A DNA stretch of 23,577 nucleotides from a virus. Below the pieces are notes generated by a model. The model was not told the DNA's origin, made no database searches, and saw only the letters and a list, made by a program, of their open reading frames with translations. Location: positions 1 through 23,577 of IMG/VR virus record IMGVR_UViG_3300006117_000052; one strand, given 5' to 3'. Positions 1 through 7,888 of the stretch are shown piece after piece. Each line of letters starts with the position of its first letter. The first letter of the stretch is position 1. The translations under genes were made by a program, and so were the position numbers.

Positions 1-1002
1 ATCAATTTCTGATTGAGTGTCGTCTGTTTTATTTTTTGCAATATCAGAAGAACCATATGTTGATCCAAGAAGAGGAACAGCAAGATCTTCTTGAACTGAT
101 TCATTGCGCTGTTTTGCATAATAAGCTGCAAGCGCCATTTCCTTACGCTTTTCTTTTGACTTACCAGCAAACTTAGGATTCTTTGAATGAACGAAATCAT
201 GAATGGTTTCACCAGCAGTTGTTGACTTAGTTAGCACTTCGTCAAGAGCTTCTTCATGAATATGGATAACATGTCCGCCATCAACGGATTTAGTATTATG
301 AGTTAAACCGTCTTTCTTGAAAGAAGATTTTTTGTATGCTGATTCAGGACGATTATAACCAAGTCCATGGATATCATGATGCTGGTCGACAACTCGAGTT
401 GAAGACACGTGTTCATTACCTTTTGTATGAACAGAAGCAGAACCATCTGGATGAAATTTAACTCGAGCTAATCCTTTCATACCTTTAACTGTTTTTTTAG
501 CAGCTTGGTGAGCTTTACTATTTTTATCATATGCTTCGTCGATAACTTCTTCCTTCATAGCTTTTTCTTGTTTTTCCTGTTCCATGCCCTTAGCACGGAA
601 CTTGTTAGCTTGCGCTGCACGCTTTTTAAAAATAGGACCAGAACGACCCTGAACATCTGTCATGGCAACCTTAGCTGCTTTATGAGCTGCACGATGTAGA
701 AGGTCAGTTGAAAGCTCATCAAGAGTTTCTTCTTTTACAGCAGTAAATGCAGCTTTCTCAGCTTCTTTTTGAGTATATCCTAGGCGAGCATTGATTGCCT
801 TATCAAGAGCATAATCAACTTTTCCAGTGAACATACCTTCATTATCATGAGGATATTCATGCTTCTGGTGAACATGCATAGCAACAAACTTCTGTTCATC
901 ACCAGCCTTTGGCTCGTAATCAACGCCTGGATCTTTTCCAAGATTACCAGGAACAGTTTTAACTGATCTTGTTCCTAAAATATCTTTAAGCTGCTTTGCC
1001 AT
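1..1002 (-). CDS. Putative prohead core-type protein, C-terminus cut by window edge
   Basis: Open for 334 codons from ATG at 1002 to the window edge with no stop, so the C-terminus is missing. The start is supported by GAGGAA about 10 bases upstream, overlapping the end of the preceding gene. I do not recognise a named family. The protein is rich in Lys, Glu, Ala and His. It carries repeated acidic motifs: K-E-E-T-L-D-E-L at residues 90-97, K-E-E-V-I-D-E-A at 150-157, H-E-E-A-L-D-E-V at 249-256 and a weaker N-E-S-V-Q-E-D-L at 300-307. A helical F-V-H-S-K ... A-L-A-A-Y-Y segment lies near 270-295. T4 prohead protease cuts after Glu in L/I-x-E sites, so the motifs may be processing sites (inference). 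It sits where T4 has gp68 and gp21, but no protease signature is visible. A prohead core or internal head protein is the best guess. Confidence 0.75.
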   Translation of the reverse strand, partial: MAKQLKDILGTRSVKTVPGNLGKDPGVDYEPKAGDEQKFVAMHVHQKHEYPHDNEGMFTGKVDYALDKAINARLGYTQKEAEKAAFTAVKEETLDELSTDLLHRAAHKAAKVAMTDVQGRSGPIFKKRAAQANKFRAKGMEQEKQEKAMKEEVIDEAYDKNSKAHQAAKKTVKGMKGLARVKFHPDGSASVHTKGNEHVSSTRVVDQHHDIHGLGYNRPESAYKKSSFKKDGLTHNTKSVDGGHVIHIHEEALDEVLTKSTTAGETIHDFVHSKNPKFAGKSKEKRKEMALAAYYAKQRNESVQEDLAVPLLGSTYGSSDIAKNKTDDTQSEID

Positions 1003-1008
1003 TATTTC

Positions 1009-1215
1009 TTATTCCTCTGATTCTGAATCCTGTTCAGTATTTATATCTTCTGCAGGATTAAACATTGATTGAGCCACTTCAATTTTTTTATTGTCAACAG
1101 CTACAGCAATTCTATCTGTTAGAATAGAATTAAATGCTGCTTCAAAATCTATCGGCTTCTGTTCATAAGAAAATTTTACTAAATCCTGAATAGAATGCGT
1201 TGTTTCATTATCCAT
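1009..1215 (-). CDS. 67: Prohead core protein, gp67-like
   Basis: A 68-residue acidic protein directly after the portal gene, the position of gene 67 in T4 (80 residues there). T4 gp67 is part of the prohead scaffolding core and is cleaved during maturation. The middle of this protein, around residues 24-52, has the pattern usual for gp67-like proteins of T4-type phages: a helix with A-F-x-S-I-L-x-x-R-I-A followed by K-K-I-E-V-A-Q-S-M-F. The C-terminal end is a run of Asp, Glu and Ser. GGAG lies about 8 bases before the ATG. It ends 6 bases before the next gene, whose ribosome-binding site overlaps this stop. Assignment rests on position, size and this short pattern, so it is good but not certain. 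Confidence 0.75.
   Translation of the reverse strand: MDNETTHSIQDLVKFSYEQKPIDFEAAFNSILTDRIAVAVDNKKIEVAQSMFNPAEDINTEQDSESEE
1038..1045 (-). promoter_or_regulatory. T4-type late promoter before the left-edge gene
   Basis: An exact TATAAATA on the minus strand, inside the 3' end of the gp67-like gene and 36 bases before the ATG at 1002. The predicted leader is about 30 bases and includes GAGGAA. Exact match and good spacing, though within coding sequence. Confidence 0.5.
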
Positions 1216-1228
1216 TTTTTATCTCCAC

Positions 1229-2983
1229 TTATTTATTTTTTGCTAGAATTTGAGCAACTGACTTGTAATCTGCTATATCTTTTAATGTTTTATTCTTTTT
1301 ATTTTTTAGAAGATTGTACTTTGCTTTGGCTTGCTGCATTTTTTTATTTTGTTCATCAGTTGCAGGAGTAGCATCAGTATCTTCATCATTGGCTAAAGGA
1401 TTCTGTTCAGTATCGCCTTTTTCTTCACCTTCACCAAAAGGTGCATTAGGATCTTGATCATTCATCATCATTTGTTGATCCATTGGATTCATCCAACGTT
1501 TATCACCAGAATCAGTTTCTTCTTTAATTTCTTTATCTTGCTCTTCAATATCTTCATCATTCTGCTGAAGGATATTTTTACGCGCCCACTCGTGCGAGTA
1601 ATACTTACCAATCATATCCTGCATGTTGCGCATGAGGTTAATACGATTATCAAGAATCTCACCTTCCTTCAACTCATTGAAGTAATTGTCCTTAGTATAA
1701 TCATATTTAAGATCAGCAGCGATATTGTTAAAATCTTCAATAGTCATAATTTGCTTAAGAACTAGCTGCTTCTCAAGCATTTTAGTAAAGAGCATCGAGA
1801 ACTTAGCACGTAATCTTGAAACAAAACGAGCGAACTTCAATTCATCACGAGTAACTTCTGTAGCACGTCCAAGCGAGAACAATGCGTCAGAGTTAAGGCG
1901 ATTGATAGGAACATTCAATGTGCCATAGAATTTCTTCTGGAAGTAAAGAACGTCGTCCATCTGACCAAGTGTCTGACCACCAGGAAGTGTAGTTACTTCT
2001 GTACCACGACCACCTTCACGACGAGGCAACCAATAGTCTTCGAGCATCGACATAAACTTACGATCATCTCTTACGTTGCCAGATTCAGCGTCATAGATCA
2101 AACGGTTTTTATGCTTAACCATGATATCACGAACATACTGCTCGGCTTTCATTTTAGGAAGATTACCAACGTCAATATACCAGATACGACGTTCAGGAGC
2201 ACGAGCAAGGCGGTAGATAACAAGTGCATCTTCAAGAGTGCGTAGCTGATTTAGAGCCTTAATAGCTTTGTGAAGATATGAAAGCACCATAGTGCCATTA
2301 GTATCAGTTAATCCTGATGTAACATGAAGGATAGAGTCCTTAGCAATACGTAATCCGTTAGTTGAAGGACCAACAGTTTTATTGCCGTAATTAAAACCCT
2401 TATCATTAAAAATATAATATTCATTTTGTGTCTTAGTGATAACAGCTTCACCACCTTCACCACCCTTAACTCTTTGTTTTACAATTTCACGGACCTTGCG
2501 GATCTTACGTGGATCAATAAAACGAATTTCTTTAATACCAGCTTTTGTATCTTTATCATCAATGATAACATGATAATACAAACGACCATCCACATACCAA
2601 CGACGATAAATTTCGTAGGCATAGCGGCGGAAATCAAGAATGTTTACAATGTTATTAAATTCTTCTAGAATAGCTTTTTTAAGCTTATCAGAAACTTCAA
2701 GATTATCTAAATCTAACTTAACAATATCTTTTTCATCGATCGCCATTGTTTCATTAACAATTTCGTCGATAGCTGCATCACATTCAGGCTGTAGAGCCAT
2801 TTCTCTATATTTTGTAACTAGCTCGGCTTCAGTTCTTACCGTACCATCAAGATCAACATATGTACCATAACTACCGCCAGCAGCTAAGACTAATGCACCA
2901 TCTTCGGTCTCTTTTGGAGCGAATGAGGGCGCTAAATCTTGTGCTACTTTGCGTTTAAATTCGAAACCGAATAATTCTGCCAT
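1229..2983 (-). CDS. 20: Portal vertex protein gp20
   Basis: The portal protein forms the ring at the special vertex of the capsid, initiates prohead assembly, and is the channel through which terminase pumps DNA and to which the neck attaches. The protein is about 584 residues from ATG at 2983 (T4: 524). The open frame extends 11 codons upstream to a GTG at 3016, but that GTG lies inside a hairpin. The N-terminus M-A-E-L-F-G-F-E-F-K-R-K is typical of gp20, so I choose 2983; its ribosome-binding site is weak (AAAGAAAG). The body shows portal-family blocks: an R-F-I-D-P-R-K-I-R-K segment near residue 155, Y-R-L-A-R-A-P-E-R-R around 257-266, and R-D-E-L-K-F-A-R-F near 380. The last ~120 residues are an acidic, low-complexity tail. 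Position between gp19 and a gp67-like gene matches T4. Confidence 0.96.
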   Translation of the reverse strand: MAELFGFEFKRKVAQDLAPSFAPKETEDGALVLAAGGSYGTYVDLDGTVRTEAELVTKYREMALQPECDAAIDEIVNETMAIDEKDIVKLDLDNLEVSDKLKKAILEEFNNIVNILDFRRYAYEIYRRWYVDGRLYYHVIIDDKDTKAGIKEIRFIDPRKIRKVREIVKQRVKGGEGGEAVITKTQNEYYIFNDKGFNYGNKTVGPSTNGLRIAKDSILHVTSGLTDTNGTMVLSYLHKAIKALNQLRTLEDALVIYRLARAPERRIWYIDVGNLPKMKAEQYVRDIMVKHKNRLIYDAESGNVRDDRKFMSMLEDYWLPRREGGRGTEVTTLPGGQTLGQMDDVLYFQKKFYGTLNVPINRLNSDALFSLGRATEVTRDELKFARFVSRLRAKFSMLFTKMLEKQLVLKQIMTIEDFNNIAADLKYDYTKDNYFNELKEGEILDNRINLMRNMQDMIGKYYSHEWARKNILQQNDEDIEEQDKEIKEETDSGDKRWMNPMDQQMMMNDQDPNAPFGEGEEKGDTEQNPLANDEDTDATPATDEQNKKMQQAKAKYNLLKNKKNKTLKDIADYKSVAQILAKNK

Positions 2984-3000
2984 TTTCTTTCTTTCAAATG

Positions 3001-3024
3001 AGAGAGGGGTTTTCACCCCTCTCT
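3001..3024 (-). other. Perfect 9-bp hairpin between gp19 and gp20
   Basis: In the 60-base gap between the gp19 stop and the gp20 start, AGAGAGGGG (3001-3009) and CCCCTCTCT (3016-3024) form a perfect 9-bp stem with a 6-base loop. On the minus-strand transcript it ends 17 bases before the gp20 ATG at 2983. No U-run follows it in either direction, so it is not a standard Rho-independent terminator. A processing or stability element, or a modulator of portal expression, is possible (inference). The stem is seen directly; its role is unknown. Confidence 0.7.
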
Positions 3025-3043
3025 ATTACATCACTATTATATA

Positions 3044-3640
3044 TTAAGTTGAAACAGGAGTTACTGCATCACCAAGGTATGCATTAAACTGTTCTGTTCC
3101 ATCAGTTGGGAGCCAGTAATCATATGAGAAAGTAACACCAAATGTTTCGATCTGGTTAGTTGTTTCCCAGTTAAGATCAATTGCATCAACTGTTGAAGGA
3201 TAAGCGCCGATGATGTCGTAACCACGAATCACCTTACCGTCCTTAGAATACTGGATAACATTCATTGTTGCCTTATAGTCATTTTCTGACTGATAAGCCT
3301 TACGCACGTTAGCCTGAAGCTTGTTTAGCTCATTCGACCACTTTTCGAACATTGAACGAACAAGGAAATCCTCATCGTTCATTACTGTTACTGTCCAGTC
3401 AGCGAATGTGCGATCACCAGCGAACTTAATAGTACGACCGAAGTATGGAACTTCAACCGTACCAAGCTGAGCAGCTGGTAGCTGCGCTCCACGACATGTG
3501 AAGCGAAACTTTGAATCGGAGCCAGTATCTGCAGCTACGAATGTTGGGATAGTTAGATACACTTCGAAGAGTGCAGGGCGAACACCACCAAGTGTTAGAC
3601 CTCTTGACTTGAAAGTGCTGATATTAAAACCTGAAGCCAT
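3044..3640 (-). CDS. 19: Tail tube protein gp19
   Basis: A 198-residue protein immediately after the sheath gene, matching gp19, the subunit of the inner tail tube through which DNA passes (T4: 163 residues). It has the family pattern: an N-terminal F-K-S-R-G-L-T-L-G-G-x-R-P-x-L-F-E-V segment, F-x-C-R-G-A-Q-L-P near residues 48-56, then P-Y-F-G-R-T-I-K-F-A-G-D-R-T-F-A-D-W around 65-82, and a C-terminal F-G-V-T-F-S-Y-D-Y-W near 167-176. The start is supported by AGGAG 7 bases before the ATG. It is 35 residues longer than the T4 protein, partly in a polar C-terminal tail. The order gp18-gp19-gp20 confirms the call. Confidence 0.95.
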   Translation of the reverse strand: MASGFNISTFKSRGLTLGGVRPALFEVYLTIPTFVAADTGSDSKFRFTCRGAQLPAAQLGTVEVPYFGRTIKFAGDRTFADWTVTVMNDEDFLVRSMFEKWSNELNKLQANVRKAYQSENDYKATMNVIQYSKDGKVIRGYDIIGAYPSTVDAIDLNWETTNQIETFGVTFSYDYWLPTDGTEQFNAYLGDAVTPVST

Positions 3641-3660
3641 TATTGCTTACTCCTTTTATC

Positions 3661-3668
3661 TATTTATT
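3661..3668 (-). promoter_or_regulatory. Possible late promoter before gp19
   Basis: The minus strand reads AATAAATA, one base off the T4 late -10 element TATAAATA, 20 bases before the gp19 start and overlapping the end of gp18. Predicted leader about 15 bases, containing the AGGAG site. The match is degenerate and could be chance in AT-rich DNA. Confidence 0.3.
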
Positions 3669-5778
3669 AGAACTTACCAACGACTTCAGAGAACTGTACG
3701 CCAGTAGCAACAGCAACGAAGTTAAGTTGGATAAAGTTGATAGAACGAGCTGGCTTGATGTAAATATCGCCAACGAACTGATTACTGTCAATAACCTGTG
3801 GTGTATTGTTTGTTCCATCGCAAACAACGAGGAAGTCAGTGATACCACGACGACCCTGAACGTCACGAAGATATGGAGTGATCAAGTTCTTGAACTGTGC
3901 ACGAGTAAACTCATCGTTGAATTCGAATAGAGTAAACTTAGAAGCAGTTGAAATTGCTTTCTCAAGAACAATGAACAAACGACGAACATTGATACGATCG
4001 AATGCAGATGGCTTAGACTGAAGAGTCTTATCACCATAAAGAACTGTGCCTTCACCTGGGAACGATACAACTGGGTTGATACCATTCTTATAAAGAATAT
4101 CTCTTGCTGACTTACGTGGATTGTAACGCATCTTAACTACGTTCTTGATCTGACCACGATTTAGACCAGCTGGTGACCACCATGGATCACGAGTTGCATC
4201 AGTACGTGCACAAAGACCAGCAATATCACCGTTTGTTGGAACGTAACGATAGATGTCGTTATAACGATCGTACATGTACTTATAGCCAGAGTCCATCACA
4301 GCATATGAAGAATCATGAATAACATTTCTCCAAGCAGTGATTGCAAGAGCTTCATTACCAGCATTACCAGTTACAACACCATCGTCTGGAGTAATAAAGG
4401 CGACACAGTCAAGTCTAGTGGCGCAGATATTGTCGATGATATAGTTAGCAAGCTGGAAGTTATTTACAGTGTAAGAACCAGAAGCAGTTGAACCACCAAT
4501 TGGCTTGCCCTGAAGAACGAGAGAAATATCTACATCTTCTGGTGAAGCGAATAGGTTGTAAGCATTTGCAAGAATCTGCAACGAGCTGGTATTTGCTTCA
4601 GTGATACCGTCAGAACCGTAGTTAAGCGATAGAGTAAGAGCAGCGCCATTTGTTGAAGAAGCAATAAGAGCAGCATTTGCAGAAGCAGCACCAGTACGAT
4701 CATTAATGTCCCAAATATAATTTGAAGTCTGGTTAATGATAGTACGGTAATAGTTTGTTTGACCGCCAATTGTCTTAGCATCTGTTGCACGAGAAACATT
4801 AGTGAATGTTTCAAGAATAGCGCCTGGAGTACCAGTAAACATGCCGTTTTCGTCAGCGACAACAACGTGCATGGTATCAACAGCAGCACTATTACCAAAC
4901 TGCGAAACATATGTCGAAGTTGTTGGAGCCTGGTCAACTACGTTATAAAATTCCCAGTGACGTGTTACAGTGTTCGAAGCAGTTGAGTTAGCAATGAACT
5001 GAGTTGCGCCTCTGTAAGTATCATCGAAAGTAAGAGTGAATGATGCTACGTTAGAAACTGCAGTAAGTGCACCAATTGTGTTAAGTCTGTCGAATTGAAT
5101 ACCAATTGAGCTGTTACCAAGACCAATAGTATCACCAACAGTTAAGTTAGCAGCAAGAGCAGATGCATAAGCATTTGTTGCAATACCGTTTGCAGAAACA
5201 GAAGAAACAACAACTGTTACAGAATTGCTACCGATATTTGCAGTGAACGATGCAGTAACATCAGCATTAGCAACCATGTTAAGAGTTGAACTGTATGCAT
5301 TTGGACTATCACAAACAGAAACCTTAAGTGAGTTACCAAGAGCACCTGGATAACGAGCAGCAAAAATAACTGAAGAATCGAAAGTACCAGCCTTATTTGA
5401 ATAATCAGTGGTATTAAGAATTGCAACAGTAGAAGAATTGGCTAGTTGTGATCCAGCAATAGTACCATAAGCATTGTATGCAGAAATCTGACCGTTAGCA
5501 TATGTTGAATTGGCAAAAGTGTTAGCAGCGCGAGCAACGATAAGGCTGTTTGTATAGCCTAGGAAGTTAGCTGCAGTGAACCATGTCTCGGCATTATTAG
5601 CATTTGGCTTACCAAATATATTAACGAGACTTGTTTCTGAATCGACAAGAGTTCTTTCATTAACTGGACCCCAGTTGAAGATACCCGCGATGGCTCCAGT
5701 GCTAGTGGCAACTGCAGGTACAATCGTAGTAAGATCTACCTCAGTTACATTTACGCCTGGACTTAATTGAAATGGCAT
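3667..5778 (-). CDS. 18: Tail sheath protein gp18
   Basis: A 703-residue protein (T4: 659) forming the contractile sheath around the tail tube. The N-terminus shows the classic sheath start, L-S-P-G-V-N-V-T-E-V-D, followed by T-G-A-I-A-G-I-F-N-W-G-P at about residues 27-38. The C-terminal third contains the conserved core that packs on the tube: D-R-Y-N-D-I-Y-R-Y-V-P, then D-P-W-W-S-P-A-G-L-N-R-G near residues 530-541, and a final strand with F-V-A-V-A-T-G-V-Q-F. The middle (roughly 100-450) is Ala/Ser/Thr/Asn-rich and probably forms the variable surface domains. A strong GGAAGGAG ribosome-binding site precedes the ATG. A T4-type late promoter lies in the 48-base gap after gp17, fitting a highly expressed structural gene. 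Confidence 0.97.
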   Translation of the reverse strand: MPFQLSPGVNVTEVDLTTIVPAVATSTGAIAGIFNWGPVNERTLVDSETSLVNIFGKPNANNAETWFTAANFLGYTNSLIVARAANTFANSTYANGQISAYNAYGTIAGSQLANSSTVAILNTTDYSNKAGTFDSSVIFAARYPGALGNSLKVSVCDSPNAYSSTLNMVANADVTASFTANIGSNSVTVVVSSVSANGIATNAYASALAANLTVGDTIGLGNSSIGIQFDRLNTIGALTAVSNVASFTLTFDDTYRGATQFIANSTASNTVTRHWEFYNVVDQAPTTSTYVSQFGNSAAVDTMHVVVADENGMFTGTPGAILETFTNVSRATDAKTIGGQTNYYRTIINQTSNYIWDINDRTGAASANAALIASSTNGAALTLSLNYGSDGITEANTSSLQILANAYNLFASPEDVDISLVLQGKPIGGSTASGSYTVNNFQLANYIIDNICATRLDCVAFITPDDGVVTGNAGNEALAITAWRNVIHDSSYAVMDSGYKYMYDRYNDIYRYVPTNGDIAGLCARTDATRDPWWSPAGLNRGQIKNVVKMRYNPRKSARDILYKNGINPVVSFPGEGTVLYGDKTLQSKPSAFDRINVRRLFIVLEKAISTASKFTLFEFNDEFTRAQFKNLITPYLRDVQGRRGITDFLVVCDGTNNTPQVIDSNQFVGDIYIKPARSINFIQLNFVAVATGVQFSEVVGKF

Positions 5779-5823
5779 TGTTATTCTCCTTCCATGGAAA
5801 AGGTATTTTGATTAATCTATGAT

Positions 5824-5831
5824 TATTTATA
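5824..5831 (-). promoter_or_regulatory. T4-type late promoter upstream of gp18
   Basis: The minus strand carries an exact TATAAATA, the -10 element used by T4 late sigma gp55. It straddles the gp17 stop region and sits 46 bases before the gp18 ATG; the predicted transcript start near 5817 gives a leader of about 40 bases with a strong ribosome-binding site. It is the best-placed of the late promoter candidates here: an exact match in a true intergenic gap before the most abundant tail protein. Confidence 0.7.
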
Positions 5832-7479
5832 AATTTTCATTTTCTACATCATAACTAGACATCCAACCTGTGCCACGGGGCAATTCTAATGCCTCGTGTG
5901 GGTCGTCAATGCCATTGTCAACAAATCCAAAAGGAGATAAGTCAATCATAATCTCATCATCAGTTTTATCTCGGAGTTTCATAAGTGTATTTATGTTGGT
6001 ATAATCCTTGAAATATTGCTGTTCTGAAAGCCAACCGAACAATACTAGACCCATTACAAGATCGTCGTGTGCTCCATCTTCAGCTTCATAGCTTTTGCCC
6101 TTACGAGAAAATCTAGCTAGTTCTTCAATAGTATGAAAATCATTAACAATTAACTGGTTTTGTTCAATCAAAAGTTTAAGCATTGAACAACCATTTGCCT
6201 TGACAGAAATAGTAGTTCTTACACCCATATCTACTTTAGAACCAAATCCAGTGCTTACTTTCTTACCACCACGACCTGCATTTTCAGTTGAAAGAACATT
6301 TTCATATTCAAAATCATAATGAAGAGAAGCACCAACTTGTTCTCCAAGATCATTAATTTCAACTAGAACAGGAGCGTTATTATAAGCTTTGGCGACTCGA
6401 TGAATTACCTCTGCATAATCGAGAGGTGTGATCATATTATTTCGATATACAGCTGCTTGATTATATGGCATTTTTGTAACATCAATAACATGGAATGCAG
6501 AATAATCTAATCCTTTACCACGAGACACATCACAAATAATAACATAAAGATTATTTTGGATTGGTTGAGAGTATGCAGTCAAACCTTCACGTGCATTCAA
6601 TGGAGTCTGGTGAACAAGTTCTTTTAATTTCCAACCAGCGATAAGAGTGCCAGAGCTACCAAGGAATTCAACGCAATATTCTTGCTCAAATTTCTCCATG
6701 TCGAAGTTCATAGCAGCAAGAGTATCTTTTTGCCACTTTTCATCTCGACCTGGAACGTCTTGCCACATTACCTTAGTAAATGAATATCCATTTCTACCTT
6801 CATTGGCATTAACCCAAATTTTATAAAAATGATTCAAACCATTTGGAGTTGACACAAGAACAATTTTTGATTCTTTACCAGATGAAATGGTAGGATAAAC
6901 TGAGGTAAAAAATGCATCCCAATTTTCAATAAATGCTGCTTCGTCGATGAATAGAAGATTGATAGAATAACCACGAATAGCATCAGAGCTTGTTGCTGCT
7001 GCAATAACACGGCTTTCGTTTTCGAGTTCCATAGAACCCTTGTTCCATTCTTTCACACCTTGCTGCAACCATGTCGGAAGATGCTGGTAAGCTAACTGGA
7101 TACGACCAAGAATTTCTCGTGCTGTCTCGCCTTTATTGGCAAGCAGTGCAACTGTTTTTTCTTTATGGAAGATAATATACCAGAGCACGAAAGCGCAAGT
7201 AACAGTCGATTTACCAGCTTGTCGAGCAGTTGCAATAACATTGAAACGATTGTCCGCCATGGAACGAATCATATCTTTTTGATATGGATATAATTTGAAT
7301 GCAACGAGACCACGATCAATATTGATGATTTTCATATATGTTTCAGTAAAATATACTGGATCTTGAGAACACTTTACGTATTCTTGTACAAGCTCAGGTG
7401 TCCATTCTATTGATTGTCTTGCACGTTTTAGATTAATGTTACCATTATAACCACGTGGTGCTTTAGGAGCTGCTACCAT
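5827..7479 (-). CDS. 17: Terminase large subunit gp17
   Basis: The DNA packaging motor: an ATPase that drives genome translocation into the prohead plus a nuclease that cuts concatemeric DNA. The protein is 550 residues (T4: 610). ATPase domain: adenine-binding Y-P-Y-Q at 64-67, Walker A T-A-R-Q-A-G-K-S-T at 84-92, Walker B L-L-F-I-D-E-A at 175-181 with the catalytic Glu180, and coupling motif S-T-P-N-G at 210-214. Nuclease domain (RNase H fold): Asp317 in V-I-I-C-D-V-S-R-G-K, Glu374 in V-L-V-E-I-N-D, and H-D-D at 471-473 give the expected acidic metal-binding triad. All motifs are intact, so the enzyme should be active. The start overlaps the end of gp16 by 17 bases, as in T4-like phages, implying translational coupling. 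Confidence 0.98.
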   Translation of the reverse strand: MVAAPKAPRGYNGNINLKRARQSIEWTPELVQEYVKCSQDPVYFTETYMKIINIDRGLVAFKLYPYQKDMIRSMADNRFNVIATARQAGKSTVTCAFVLWYIIFHKEKTVALLANKGETAREILGRIQLAYQHLPTWLQQGVKEWNKGSMELENESRVIAAATSSDAIRGYSINLLFIDEAAFIENWDAFFTSVYPTISSGKESKIVLVSTPNGLNHFYKIWVNANEGRNGYSFTKVMWQDVPGRDEKWQKDTLAAMNFDMEKFEQEYCVEFLGSSGTLIAGWKLKELVHQTPLNAREGLTAYSQPIQNNLYVIICDVSRGKGLDYSAFHVIDVTKMPYNQAAVYRNNMITPLDYAEVIHRVAKAYNNAPVLVEINDLGEQVGASLHYDFEYENVLSTENAGRGGKKVSTGFGSKVDMGVRTTISVKANGCSMLKLLIEQNQLIVNDFHTIEELARFSRKGKSYEAEDGAHDDLVMGLVLFGWLSEQQYFKDYTNINTLMKLRDKTDDEIMIDLSPFGFVDNGIDDPHEALELPRGTGWMSSYDVENENL

Positions 7480-7888
7480 TTTTCATATTCTCGATTACTT
7501 TTTGTAACTCAGCTGTCGAACCAACAAACAGATTATTTGTCACTTGCTGAGCCTGTTCATTAGTTGGAGCATCAGATGAACTAATGTCACGAATTTTCTT
7601 TTGAATATCTAACAGATCTTTGTTAGCATCGAGCATTGTTTTCATGAGAGTACCAAGTACTTCAAATGCTCTTGGGTGTTGCGAACTATCTGCAATCTGT
7701 GCTAGTTTTTCAATAGCATAAGAACCATTCTGAATAATCTCGTGAATATTAGCACGAGCCATTTCGAAATCATTCTTAGCACTATCATCATGCGCTGCTG
7801 CTACAATTGATTTTATAGGATCATTTTTAGGCATAGGAGCAAGATTAAAAGCTGCACTCAATGGATCATTATTTGCACTATTTGTCAT
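7463..7888 (-). CDS. 16: Terminase small subunit gp16
   Basis: A 141-residue, mostly helical protein (T4: 164) directly before gp17. The small terminase subunit forms a ring that recognises viral DNA and regulates the gp17 motor. The central part, about residues 40-97, has the pattern of the gp16 family: A-R-A-N-I-H-E-I-I-Q-N-G, then S-x-x-P-R-A-F-E-V-L-G-T-L-M-K, then D-A-N-K-D-L-L-D-I-Q-K-K. The N-terminal 35 residues and the C-terminal tail are polar and likely flexible. The ATG overlaps the gp15 stop as ATGA. The 3' end overlaps gp17 by 17 bases. Identity is based on the central pattern and on the conserved 15-16-17 order. Confidence 0.93.
   Translation of the reverse strand: MTNSANNDPLSAAFNLAPMPKNDPIKSIVAAAHDDSAKNDFEMARANIHEIIQNGSYAIEKLAQIADSSQHPRAFEVLGTLMKTMLDANKDLLDIQKKIRDISSSDAPTNEQAQQVTNNLFVGSTAELQKVIENMKNGSSS

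Noticed and set aside
1230-1237. AATAAATA before the gp67-like gene
   Set aside because: It would leave a leader of only about 9 bases and overlaps the gp20 stop; too close and degenerate to support.
3014-3016. GTG as the gp20 start
   Set aside because: It lies inside the hairpin with no ribosome-binding site; ATG at 2983 gives the typical M-A-E-L-F-G-F-E portal N-terminus.
5988-5995. CATAAATA inside gp17
   Set aside because: More than 200 bases before gp18 and within conserved coding sequence; an exact element with better placement exists at 5824-5831.
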